Origin: Pseudidiomarina terrestris
GTDB lineage: Bacteria > Pseudomonadota > Gammaproteobacteria > Enterobacterales > Alteromonadaceae
Length of the DNA stretch: 64,000 nucleotides
NCBI RefSeq assembly: GCF_030466405.1
Contig: NZ_JAGGJF010000001.1
Span: 1-64,000, forward strand
Reading direction: 5' to 3'
Positions 57,683 to 64,000 of this stretch are shown piece by piece (position 1 is the stretch's first letter; the number at the start of each line of letters is the position of its first letter). The position numbers and the translations under genes are program-made. The notes beneath the pieces are model-generated. The model had not been told where the DNA came from and searched no databases. It saw nothing but the letters and a program-made list of their open reading frames with translations.

Positions 57683-58778
57683 TCATTTACAAGTGAATAT
57701 TGGTCAGCAGGCTATTGTCCGTAGCGTGACGGTGAGCCTGGAAGCAGGGGAAATCGGCTGTCTTCTCGGTCCCAGCGGCTGTGGTAAAACCACCCTACTC
57801 CGTGCCATTGCTGGCTTTCAGCCGGTGGCCACTGGCAGTATCAGTCTTGCTGGCAAAACGGTTTCAGCTCCCGCCTTCACCCAAGCCCCGGAAAAACGTG
57901 GCATTGGCATGGTATTTCAGGATTTTGCGCTATTTCCTCATCTCACCGTTGCCGACAACATTGGCTTCGGTATGCGCCATGCCAGTCATGCTGAAAAGCT
58001 TTTGCGGGTTGATGAACTGCTTGAGCGAATCAGCTTACCGGGTTATCAAAGCCGCTACCCCCACGAGCTTTCCGGCGGTCAGCAACAACGTATCGCGCTG
58101 GCCAGAGCACTGGCACCGCGGCCACGCCTGCTGTTACTTGATGAGCCTTTCTCTAGTCTCGATGCCGAGCTGCGCGAGCGACTTGCCATAGAAGTAAGGG
58201 AGCTGCTGAAAAAAGAACAAATTACCGCCTTACTGGTGACCCATGATCAGCAGGAGGCCTTTGCTATGGCCGATAAAGCCGGTGTGATGTACCAGGGGGA
58301 GTTGTTGCAGTGGGAAACGCCCTATCAGCTTTATCATCAGCCACGGCATCAGATGGTGGCTGACTTTATTGGTCACGGTGTGTTATTGCAAGGCACGGTC
58401 AACGCCAGCGGCGCGATGGCATCGCCGCTGGGGATGCTGGAACATCCAAGTCTGAACAACGTGGAGGGTGGAACTCCGGTCAATTTCCTGGTCCGCCCTG
58501 ATGACCTGGTCCCGGATCCTAAGTCGCGGCTACGCGGCAGAATCAAAGCGCGTGGCTTTCGCGGTGCGCACAACCTGTACAGTGTCGAGCTGGTCAGTGG
58601 TGTCGAAGTACTCACTTTGAGCCCCTCCCACGAACAGCTGGAGGTCGGCTCTGAGATTGGCTTACGCCCCGACTTTGACCACCTGGTGGTGTTTGCTGCG
58701 GATCACTGCGAACTCCCCGGCTTCCATAGCCAGGCCCCGGCATTTAAACCGGTGTTACCAAAAGCGCAAACGGCGTAG
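57663..58778 (+). CDS. fbpC: Ferric iron ABC transporter, ATPase
   Basis: A 371-residue ABC ATPase with Walker A GPSGCGKTT (about 36-44), signature LSGGQQQRIALARAL, Walker B LLLLDEPFSSLD and a switch His in VTHDQQEA. A C-terminal TOBE-like domain follows. The start is a TTG with GGAG eight bases upstream, overlapping fbpB by 20 bases. The rare start may tune ATPase yield relative to the permease. Confidence 0.93.
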   Translation: MSLLQLDHLQVNIGQQAIVRSVTVSLEAGEIGCLLGPSGCGKTTLLRAIAGFQPVATGSISLAGKTVSAPAFTQAPEKRGIGMVFQDFALFPHLTVADNIGFGMRHASHAEKLLRVDELLERISLPGYQSRYPHELSGGQQQRIALARALAPRPRLLLLDEPFSSLDAELRERLAIEVRELLKKEQITALLVTHDQQEAFAMADKAGVMYQGELLQWETPYQLYHQPRHQMVADFIGHGVLLQGTVNASGAMASPLGMLEHPSLNNVEGGTPVNFLVRPDDLVPDPKSRLRGRIKARGFRGAHNLYSVELVSGVEVLTLSPSHEQLEVGSEIGLRPDFDHLVVFAADHCELPGFHSQAPAFKPVLPKAQTA

Positions 58779-59711
58779 TAAAAGGAATTCGACCACCGCA
58801 ATCACCGCCAGCGAGCCACAAAAAATCCAGAAGGCCTGATCGCTTTCTACGCCCGGCATACCACCGATATTGATGCCAAAGACCCCGGTCAGGAAGCTGA
58901 TCGGTAAAAACACACCAGCGATAACTGACAGCCAATAGGTATTACGATTCATTTTCTCGGCAACTTCCTGCTGCAGATGTTCTCGCAACATCCAGACCTG
59001 CTCCAGTAACATTTCCAGCGACTCTAACTCCCGCTGCGTACTATCGCGTTCGTTTACCAGCCACTGCACATTGTCTGTCTCCAGCCATTTCACCGCATCT
59101 ACCGCCAGGCGCTCAATGGCTGTCAGCTGTGGGCGTACAAAGCGGACCAGCCGTAACATGCGCCGGTGTAACTGGGTGAGATGTCGTTGCCGCTCGCTGG
59201 TGCCACCAGTCGTATCGTCTTCCAGCTGCTCCATTTCAGCTTCAATCACGTCCAGCAGCTCTTCCAGCCTGTTGTTGATTTCTTCTATCAGCATCACCAG
59301 AAAGTCGTGCAGCGACTCTGGTCCTTGTTGCTGTTTTAACCGCTCGCGTAGCACTCCGACCGAGCGCAAAGGCCGTTTGCGGAAGCTGTAAATATTCCCT
59401 TTGTAATACAAGATCCGCAGACTCAGCATATCCTCAGGCCGCTCACCTTCGGTCAGATTGACCCCTTTTAAAATCAGTAAGAAACCATGGGCGTTGCGCT
59501 CGAACCGTGGCCGGGTATCCTCTTCCAGCACCGCATCAATTAAGGGTTCCGGGATGCCTGAGTTTTGCAACCACTCCTGGATACCGGGCTGATCACGTTG
59601 AATGTGAAACCAGCTATTTTGTCGATCATGGAAGTCGCTCTCAATCGCCTGGGCGGGATGAGTGCTGAAGTCCCAACTATCGATCATAAATTCGGGACGT
59701 TGCTCTGTCAT
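58755..59711 (-). CDS. zntB: ZntB/CorA family metal transporter
   Basis: A 318-residue CorA-superfamily protein with a large cytoplasmic helical domain and two C-terminal membrane segments (about 259-279 and 291-312). The pore-end motif is GINIGG rather than the GMN of magnesium CorA, which fits ZntB. Zinc or other divalent cation transport is likely; direction cannot be told from sequence. The end overlaps fbpC by 24 bases. Confidence 0.85.
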   Translation of the reverse strand: MTEQRPEFMIDSWDFSTHPAQAIESDFHDRQNSWFHIQRDQPGIQEWLQNSGIPEPLIDAVLEEDTRPRFERNAHGFLLILKGVNLTEGERPEDMLSLRILYYKGNIYSFRKRPLRSVGVLRERLKQQQGPESLHDFLVMLIEEINNRLEELLDVIEAEMEQLEDDTTGGTSERQRHLTQLHRRMLRLVRFVRPQLTAIERLAVDAVKWLETDNVQWLVNERDSTQRELESLEMLLEQVWMLREHLQQEVAEKMNRNTYWLSVIAGVFLPISFLTGVFGINIGGMPGVESDQAFWIFCGSLAVIAVVEFLLLRRLRFW

Positions 59712-59809
59712 ACGTGCTCCTTGAAATCACATTCCCAACGACTAATGTTTAACGTTACAATAGCAGCCACAAGGCAATTCGACATCAACTATAATCAAAA
59801 GGACAGTAC

Positions 59810-60775
59810 ATGTTAATCGCTGTTGTCGCAGTACTTTTTGGTCTTGCTTTACTGGTCTGGAGCGCGGATCGCTTCGTTGATGGTGCAGCCGCAACCGCTG
59901 ACCATTTAGGTATGCCGCCGCTACTTATCGGCATGGTTATTATCGGTTTTGGCACCTCGGCACCGGAGATGGTGGTCTCCGCGTTGGCGTCAATGCAGGG
60001 TAATCCAGGACTCGCTCTGGGTAACGCCTACGGTTCCAACATCACCAACATCGCGCTGGTGCTGGGTATTACTGCTGTGTTAGCGCCTATCGCCGTGAGC
60101 AGTCAGGTATTAAAGCGCGAAATGCCCATCCTTATTGCGGTTACCTTACTCGCCGCCTGGCCCCTTTACGATTTGACCATCACCGCTATTGAAGCCTGGA
60201 TGTTACTGGCGATTTTCGCAGCCTACATGGGTTGGAGCATTTATCAGGGCATGCGCGGCAAAGACGACGCCCTCGCGGCAGAGTTCGATCAGGAGCTCAA
60301 AGCCCACAAGATGCCCATCGGCAGGTCTGTAGTGTGGCTGGTTGTCGGTTTAATTCTATTGGTCATCAGCTCAAGAATACTGGTCTGGGGCGCGGTTGAT
60401 ATTGCCACAGCACTTGGCGTCAGTGACCTGGTGATAGGCTTGACGGTGGTTGCTATCGGAACATCCTTGCCAGAATTAGCATCGGCCATCGCAGCGGTGC
60501 GTAAAAACGAGCATGATCTTGCCTTTGGCAACGTGATCGGCTCAAACATGTTCAACACATTGGCAGTAGTGGGTATCGCCGGGGCCATTCACCCTATTCA
60601 GCTCGAAGCTCTGGTCCTTAGCCGTGATTGGCTAACTATGACGGCGCTGACGTTCTTACTGGCAATCTTTAGTTTCCGCATTAATCGCCCCACCCGACTG
60701 AACCGAATTCAGGGTGTAATACTATTACTTTGCTATAGTACCTATACTATCTATCTTCTGAAAACGGGGTTCTAA
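59810..60775 (+). CDS. Calcium/sodium antiporter (CaCA family, YrbG-like)
   Basis: A 321-residue exchanger with about ten membrane segments. Both alpha repeats are visible: GFGTSAPEMVVSALA with GNAYGSNITNIALVLG, and GTSLPELASAIAAV with GNVIGSNMFNTLAVVG. AAGGA precedes the ATG. It lies 1 base upstream of the DUF3429 gene. Confidence 0.93.
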   Translation: MLIAVVAVLFGLALLVWSADRFVDGAAATADHLGMPPLLIGMVIIGFGTSAPEMVVSALASMQGNPGLALGNAYGSNITNIALVLGITAVLAPIAVSSQVLKREMPILIAVTLLAAWPLYDLTITAIEAWMLLAIFAAYMGWSIYQGMRGKDDALAAEFDQELKAHKMPIGRSVVWLVVGLILLVISSRILVWGAVDIATALGVSDLVIGLTVVAIGTSLPELASAIAAVRKNEHDLAFGNVIGSNMFNTLAVVGIAGAIHPIQLEALVLSRDWLTMTALTFLLAIFSFRINRPTRLNRIQGVILLLCYSTYTIYLLKTGF

Positions 60776-60776
60776 A

Positions 60777-61211
60777 ATGATGCAAGAACGAGCGATCAGT
60801 TCAGCACAGCGGCTGGGTTACGCCGGGCTTATACCTTTTCTCGTCTTTACCATGGGCGGGTTACTGGATGTTTACGCTGATCATTCGTTAAGACTCTTCG
60901 TCATTTACAGTGCACTCATTCTGAGTTTTCTCGGTGGTGTGCACTGGGGGCTGGCGATGGCACGGGATGATAGTCCCACCCGCGAATTGCGCTGGAGTAT
61001 GTTACCGACCATCGTCGGTCTGGCACTTCTCTTTGCCGGAGTATGGATCACCCCACTGACCATGCTTATTGTGCTGGCCTTTGCCCACCTGTTCTGGCTC
61101 AACTTCGAAAAACGCCATGTTCGCAAACACCTTTGGTACATTGAGCTGCGCTCGCGGCTGACCTTTACGGTCGTAGCGTTGCATGTGATTTTGATCATTA
61201 TTTCACTGTAA
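60777..61211 (+). CDS. DUF3429 family membrane protein
   Basis: A 144-residue protein with four to five membrane segments and the family pattern LGYAGLIPFL and FLGGVHWGLA. The function is unknown. The one-base gap to the antiporter gene suggests one transcript. Confidence 0.82.
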   Translation: MMQERAISSAQRLGYAGLIPFLVFTMGGLLDVYADHSLRLFVIYSALILSFLGGVHWGLAMARDDSPTRELRWSMLPTIVGLALLFAGVWITPLTMLIVLAFAHLFWLNFEKRHVRKHLWYIELRSRLTFTVVALHVILIIISL

Positions 61212-61247
61212 CTTACCAGACAGCACAACACAGAAGCAAAACACGGT

Positions 61248-61276
61248 TGCGAATCGTTCGCATTTGTATTATTATT
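61248..61276 (+). promoter_or_regulatory. Fur-box promoter of bfd
   Basis: TTGCGA (61248-61253), a 17-base spacer and TATTAT (61271-61276). The -35 is covered by TGCGAATCGTTCGCA (61249-61263), a near-perfect 7-1-7 inverted repeat of Fur-site design. It lies 40 bases before bfd. Confidence 0.72.
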
Positions 61277-61302
61277 TGGATCAGGTTTGAAGCGAGGTCC
61301 TT

Positions 61303-61527
61303 ATGTACGTTTGTCTCTGTAAAGGTGTAACAGATAAAACTATCCAGCGTGCCGTCCACGATGAAGGCGTCAGCAGCATGCGCGAACTTCGCCAGCAATA
61401 CGGCGTTGCCTCGCAGTGTGGTTGCTGTAAAAGCTGTGCCAAAGACGTTTTGACTGAAGCTGTTAAAGAGCGAAATACTCGTTTTCTTGAAGATGCCTTA
61501 TTGCAAACAACGGTATGCTACACTTAA
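61303..61527 (+). CDS. bfd: Bacterioferritin-associated ferredoxin
   Basis: A 74-residue protein with the four 2Fe-2S ligands CLC (Cys4, Cys6) and CGCCKSC (Cys39 and Cys42 region). Bfd reduces the iron core of bacterioferritin to release Fe2+. It lies directly before two bacterioferritin genes and is probably induced under iron limitation through the Fur site. Confidence 0.94.
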   Translation: MYVCLCKGVTDKTIQRAVHDEGVSSMRELRQQYGVASQCGCCKSCAKDVLTEAVKERNTRFLEDALLQTTVCYT

Positions 61528-61551
61528 GCTAGATATCATTATCATCTAGCT
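61527..61551 (+). repeat. Inverted repeat before the first bacterioferritin gene
   Basis: AGCTAGAT and ATCTAGCT form a perfect 8-base stem around ATCATTATC. The interior resembles Fur half-sites (ATCATTATCAT). The right arm touches the AGGAG ribosome binding site. It may be a Fur site, an RNA hairpin limiting translation, or both. The left arm begins at the bfd stop codon. Confidence 0.5.
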
Positions 61552-61562
61552 AGGAGTGTGTA

Positions 61563-62039
61563 ATGCAAGGCGAACCTAAAGTTCTGCAAGAACTTAATCG
61601 AATTCTTACCCGCAAGCTCACAGCCATCAACCAGTACTTTCTACATGCGCGCATGTACAAGAACTGGGGTTTTGATGCGTTAAACAGCACCATTTACAAA
61701 GCGTCCATTGAAGAAATGAAGCACGCCGATGTCATCATCGAGCGGCTGCTCTTTCTTGGTGGTCTTCCCAATCTTCAGGATCTTAGCAAGCTCTTTATCG
61801 GCGAAGAGCCGCGCGAGATGCTTGAGTTAGATCACAAAATGCAGGCCGCTGACGTTGAAGCGTTGCGTGAAGCCATCACCCTTTGTGAAAAGCATCAGGA
61901 CTACGTTACCCGCGATCAGCTGAGTGACATCCTGGACCAGCAAGAAGAGCATCTTGACTGGTTAGAGACGCAACTGGAACTGATTACCCATCTGGGTCTG
62001 AGCACCTACCTACAAACCAAACTTCATAAGGAGTCGTAA
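61563..62039 (+). CDS. Bacterioferritin, heme-type subunit with incomplete ferroxidase site
   Basis: A 158-residue bacterioferritin that aligns without gaps to E. coli Bfr. It keeps the heme ligand Met52 (EEMKHAD) and Glu51, His54 and His130. Three di-iron ligands are changed: Glu18 to Lys, Glu94 to Gln and Glu127 to Gln. It is therefore unlikely to oxidise iron by itself and probably contributes heme to a mixed 24-mer with the next gene product. AGGAG precedes the ATG. Confidence 0.93.
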   Translation: MQGEPKVLQELNRILTRKLTAINQYFLHARMYKNWGFDALNSTIYKASIEEMKHADVIIERLLFLGGLPNLQDLSKLFIGEEPREMLELDHKMQAADVEALREAITLCEKHQDYVTRDQLSDILDQQEEHLDWLETQLELITHLGLSTYLQTKLHKES

Positions 62040-62040
62040 C

Positions 62041-62511
62041 ATGGCTTTAGATTCCTCCGCAGTTGTTACGCAACTCAATCGCCTGCTGGCCTTTGAACTC
62101 ACGTCCATCGATCAGTACACGGCGCATTCGCGGCGCTATGAAGATATGGGCTTGAATAAGCTCTACGAGCGCATCAATCAGGAGATTGATGACGAGCGCC
62201 TGCATGCTGATCTGTTGATCCGTCGCATGCTGTTTCTCGGCGGCCGACCCGACATGGATAAACGCGAACCACATACCATCGCAGATGATGTGCCCACCAT
62301 GCTCAGCAACGATCTTGAACTGGAGCGCAACAATGCCAAAACCTTGCGTGAAGTCATTGATTTCTGTGAGCAGGAAGGTGACTTTGTCACCCGCACCATG
62401 CTGGTTGGCATTTTACAGGACACAGAGGAAGATCATGCTTACTGGTTGCGTCAGCAACTCGAGTTGATTGATCGCCTTGGACTTGAGCTTTACCTGCAGG
62501 CACAAATGTGA
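62041..62511 (+). CDS. Bacterioferritin, ferroxidase-type subunit lacking the heme Met
   Basis: A 156-residue bacterioferritin starting 1 base after the previous gene. All six di-iron ligands are present (Glu19, Glu52, His55, Glu95, Glu129 and His132 in its own numbering), but the heme Met is replaced by Arg53 (DERLHAD). It is complementary to the upstream subunit, as in the two-subunit bacterioferritins described in Neisseria and Magnetospirillum. Confidence 0.93.
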   Translation: MALDSSAVVTQLNRLLAFELTSIDQYTAHSRRYEDMGLNKLYERINQEIDDERLHADLLIRRMLFLGGRPDMDKREPHTIADDVPTMLSNDLELERNNAKTLREVIDFCEQEGDFVTRTMLVGILQDTEEDHAYWLRQQLELIDRLGLELYLQAQM

Positions 62512-63521
62512 CGAAAGCGACTACCACAGACGTCGTATCGAACATCGTAACGACAATTAGAGAAGCATTTCACTGGCTCAATAGCGAGCTGTTCAGTGTT
62601 GGCGAAACCGCGGTCACTTATGGCGCGGTTTTGCGCTTTGTGCTCATTCTGGTGGCCGCCTGGATCGTCTCGGTACTGTTGCAAAAAGCCCTGCACCGCT
62701 ATGCCAACTTCCGCAACAGTCTTGCACCTTCCTCGGTCTACGCGCTTAAGCGAATCACCCACTACGTCGTGTTGCTGGTGGGTTTTTTGCTGGCGGTTTC
62801 ATCCATTGGTATTGATTTAACGAAGTTTGCTATCTTCGCCAGTGCCTTAGGTATAGGTGTTGGTTTTGGTCTGCAGAATCTGATCAGCAACTTTGTCTCG
62901 GGGATTATCCTTCTATTTGATAAGACCCTGAAAGTTGGTGATTTTGTTGAGCTGGAGTCAGGTGTCACCGGTGAAGTCCAGGAAATTAATATCCGTAGCA
63001 CCATTATTACCACCAATGACAATATCGATATTATTGTTCCGAATTCGGAGTTTGTCAGTGGCCGGGTCACCAACTGGACCATGCGCGACACCTACCGGCG
63101 TATTAAAGTCTCTTTTGGGGTCGCCTATGGCACTGATAAAGAATTGGTCAAAAAAGCGGTGCTTGAAGCTGCTGAGCGCGTGCCGCATACCTTAACGGAC
63201 ACGCATCATCGTCCGCCACAGGTATGGCTGGTCGAATTTGGCGAAAGTGCCCTCAATTTCGAACTGGTGGTCTGGCTCAGACCAGAGGCGGTCAATCGCC
63301 CTGGTGCCGTGCAGGCAGCCTTTATGTGGGAAATTCACACGTCGCTGATGGAACACAAAATCGAGATCCCTTTCCCGCAACGCGACTTGCACGTCAAGAC
63401 CTGGAACGGCGAGAAAGCACAAGTGCACTTTATGCAAGATCGCTCATCGACAGCATCGACGGAGAACGAGGAGCCCGCTCCGGAGCCTCCTTCCAAAAAC
63501 GACGCTGCCGAGGAGCTCTAG
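62508..63521 (+). CDS. MscS family small-conductance mechanosensitive channel
   Basis: A 337-residue channel protein with three or more membrane segments (about 43-60, 84-104, 113-133). The pore helix and beta domain are visible as ALGIGVGFGLQNLISNFVSGIILL and KVGDFVEL, then VPNSEFVSGRVTNW. It protects against osmotic downshift. The GTG start overlaps the bacterioferritin stop (GTGA), which suggests coupling. It has a short N-terminus, more like YbdG/YnaI-type small members than MscK. Confidence 0.9.
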   Translation: MTKATTTDVVSNIVTTIREAFHWLNSELFSVGETAVTYGAVLRFVLILVAAWIVSVLLQKALHRYANFRNSLAPSSVYALKRITHYVVLLVGFLLAVSSIGIDLTKFAIFASALGIGVGFGLQNLISNFVSGIILLFDKTLKVGDFVELESGVTGEVQEINIRSTIITTNDNIDIIVPNSEFVSGRVTNWTMRDTYRRIKVSFGVAYGTDKELVKKAVLEAAERVPHTLTDTHHRPPQVWLVEFGESALNFELVVWLRPEAVNRPGAVQAAFMWEIHTSLMEHKIEIPFPQRDLHVKTWNGEKAQVHFMQDRSSTASTENEEPAPEPPSKNDAAEEL

Positions 63522-64000
63522 TCACTTAAGCGTTGACGAAGCTCATCCACGCAACCAGGGTCATCAATGGTCGATGGAATAGCCACCTGGCTATCCCCAT
63601 CGGCCAGTTGCCGTAACAGGCGCCGTAAGATTTTACCTGAACGTGTTTTTGGCAAGCGCGGCACCACATGGACCTGACGTAAACACGCCACCGCCCCAAT
63701 TTCATCACGAACCCGCTGCACCAGTCGCTGACTCAACACCTCTGGCGCGATGGTCACACCATCTTTAACAATCACCAAGCCCAAGGGTACCTGACCTTTG
63801 AGCTCGTCGGCCACGCCAATGACAGCGCATTCTGCAACGGCCGGATCCATCGCCAGAATCTCTTCCATTTCACCGGTCGAAAAGCGATGACCAGCGACAT
63901 TAATTACATCATCCGTTCGCCCCATGATGAACACATAACCGTCATCATCTTTGTAACCCCCGTCACCACTGCTGTAAAAACCTGAGAACTCACGCAGGTA
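63518..64000 (-). CDS. prpE: Propionyl/acetyl-CoA synthetase, C-terminal part
   Basis: The frame stays open from the right window edge and encodes about 160 C-terminal residues of an AMP-forming acyl-CoA synthetase. GYVFIMGRTDDVINVAGHR is the A8 motif region, and LPKTRSGKILRR holds the catalytic acetylatable Lys of motif A10. The ending TIDDPGCVDELRQRL resembles PrpE more than Acs, but the specificity pocket is outside the window. The stop overlaps that of the MscS gene in CTAG. Confidence 0.8.
   Translation of the reverse strand, partial: YLREFSGFYSSGDGGYKDDDGYVFIMGRTDDVINVAGHRFSTGEMEEILAMDPAVAECAVIGVADELKGQVPLGLVIVKDGVTIAPEVLSQRLVQRVRDEIGAVACLRQVHVVPRLPKTRSGKILRRLLRQLADGDSQVAIPSTIDDPGCVDELRQRLSD

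Noticed and set aside
1-64000. CRISPR arrays, tRNA/rRNA genes, riboswitches or prophage
   Set aside because: No regularly spaced repeats, no cloverleaf-like or rRNA sequence, and no phage genes were seen; gaps are short and mostly explained by promoters and terminators.

Overview
The window reads as chromosomal DNA of a marine-type gammaproteobacterium, most like the order Alteromonadales and perhaps Idiomarinaceae. That placement is inference from gene content, not from a search. Supporting content is a complete Na+-translocating NQR operon, fimV next to asd, FabV enoyl reductase, a VolA/Pla-1-like lipoprotein lipase, several secreted peptidases, and Escherichia-like local order (fabB, mnmC, yfcL; pdxB, asd, truA, accD, folC, dedD, cvpA, purF; cysS, ppiB, lpxH). 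Genes are packed tightly: no gene-free stretch exceeds about 300 bases. I saw no rRNA, tRNA, CRISPR array or prophage.

Layout. 1-130: the right end of an IS3-family insertion sequence. 184-11562 (minus strand): biosynthetic genes fabB, pdxB, asd, fimV, truA, accD, folC, dedD, cvpA and purF. 11697-14967: mnmC, yfcL, fldB and a HIT protein. 15006-25829: a run of exported or peptide-degrading enzymes (zinc metalloprotease, M28 lipoprotein peptidase, S9 dipeptidyl peptidase, M17 aminopeptidase), interrupted by a zinc-type TonB-dependent receptor behind a clear Zur box and by a YciA-like thioesterase. 25852-29372: cysS, ppiB, lpxH, miaE. 29565-36457: Yip1-family membrane protein, dicarboxylate/amino-acid symporter, an unknown lipoprotein, SmrA, SohB and the VolA-like lipase. 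36695-41234: yciK, a CsoR-type copper sensor with its operator, copA, and a secreted Ycf48-like propeller. 41194-43305: a three-part cysteine desulfurase / degenerate metallo-beta-lactamase / rhodanese protein. 43345-50465: nqrABCDEF-apbE-nqrM. 50723-54850: fabV, bolA, an unknown lipoprotein and a CPA1 antiporter with a cytoplasmic nucleotide-binding tail. 54987-58778: Fur-type promoter and a ferric-iron ABC importer. 58755-64000: ZntB-like transporter, a Ca2+/Na+ antiporter, DUF3429 protein, Fur-type promoter with bfd and two different bacterioferritin genes, an MscS channel, and the end of a propionyl/acetyl-CoA synthetase.

How it fits together. Metal homeostasis recurs: zinc uptake under Zur, copper export under CsoR, iron uptake and iron storage each behind a Fur-like site. 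Energy metabolism is sodium-coupled (NQR, antiporters, cation symporter). The peptidases suggest growth on peptides and protein. The most distinctive items are the bacterioferritin pair, in which one subunit keeps the heme ligand but lacks three of six ferroxidase ligands and the other is the reverse, and the cysteine desulfurase fused to sulfur-handling domains.
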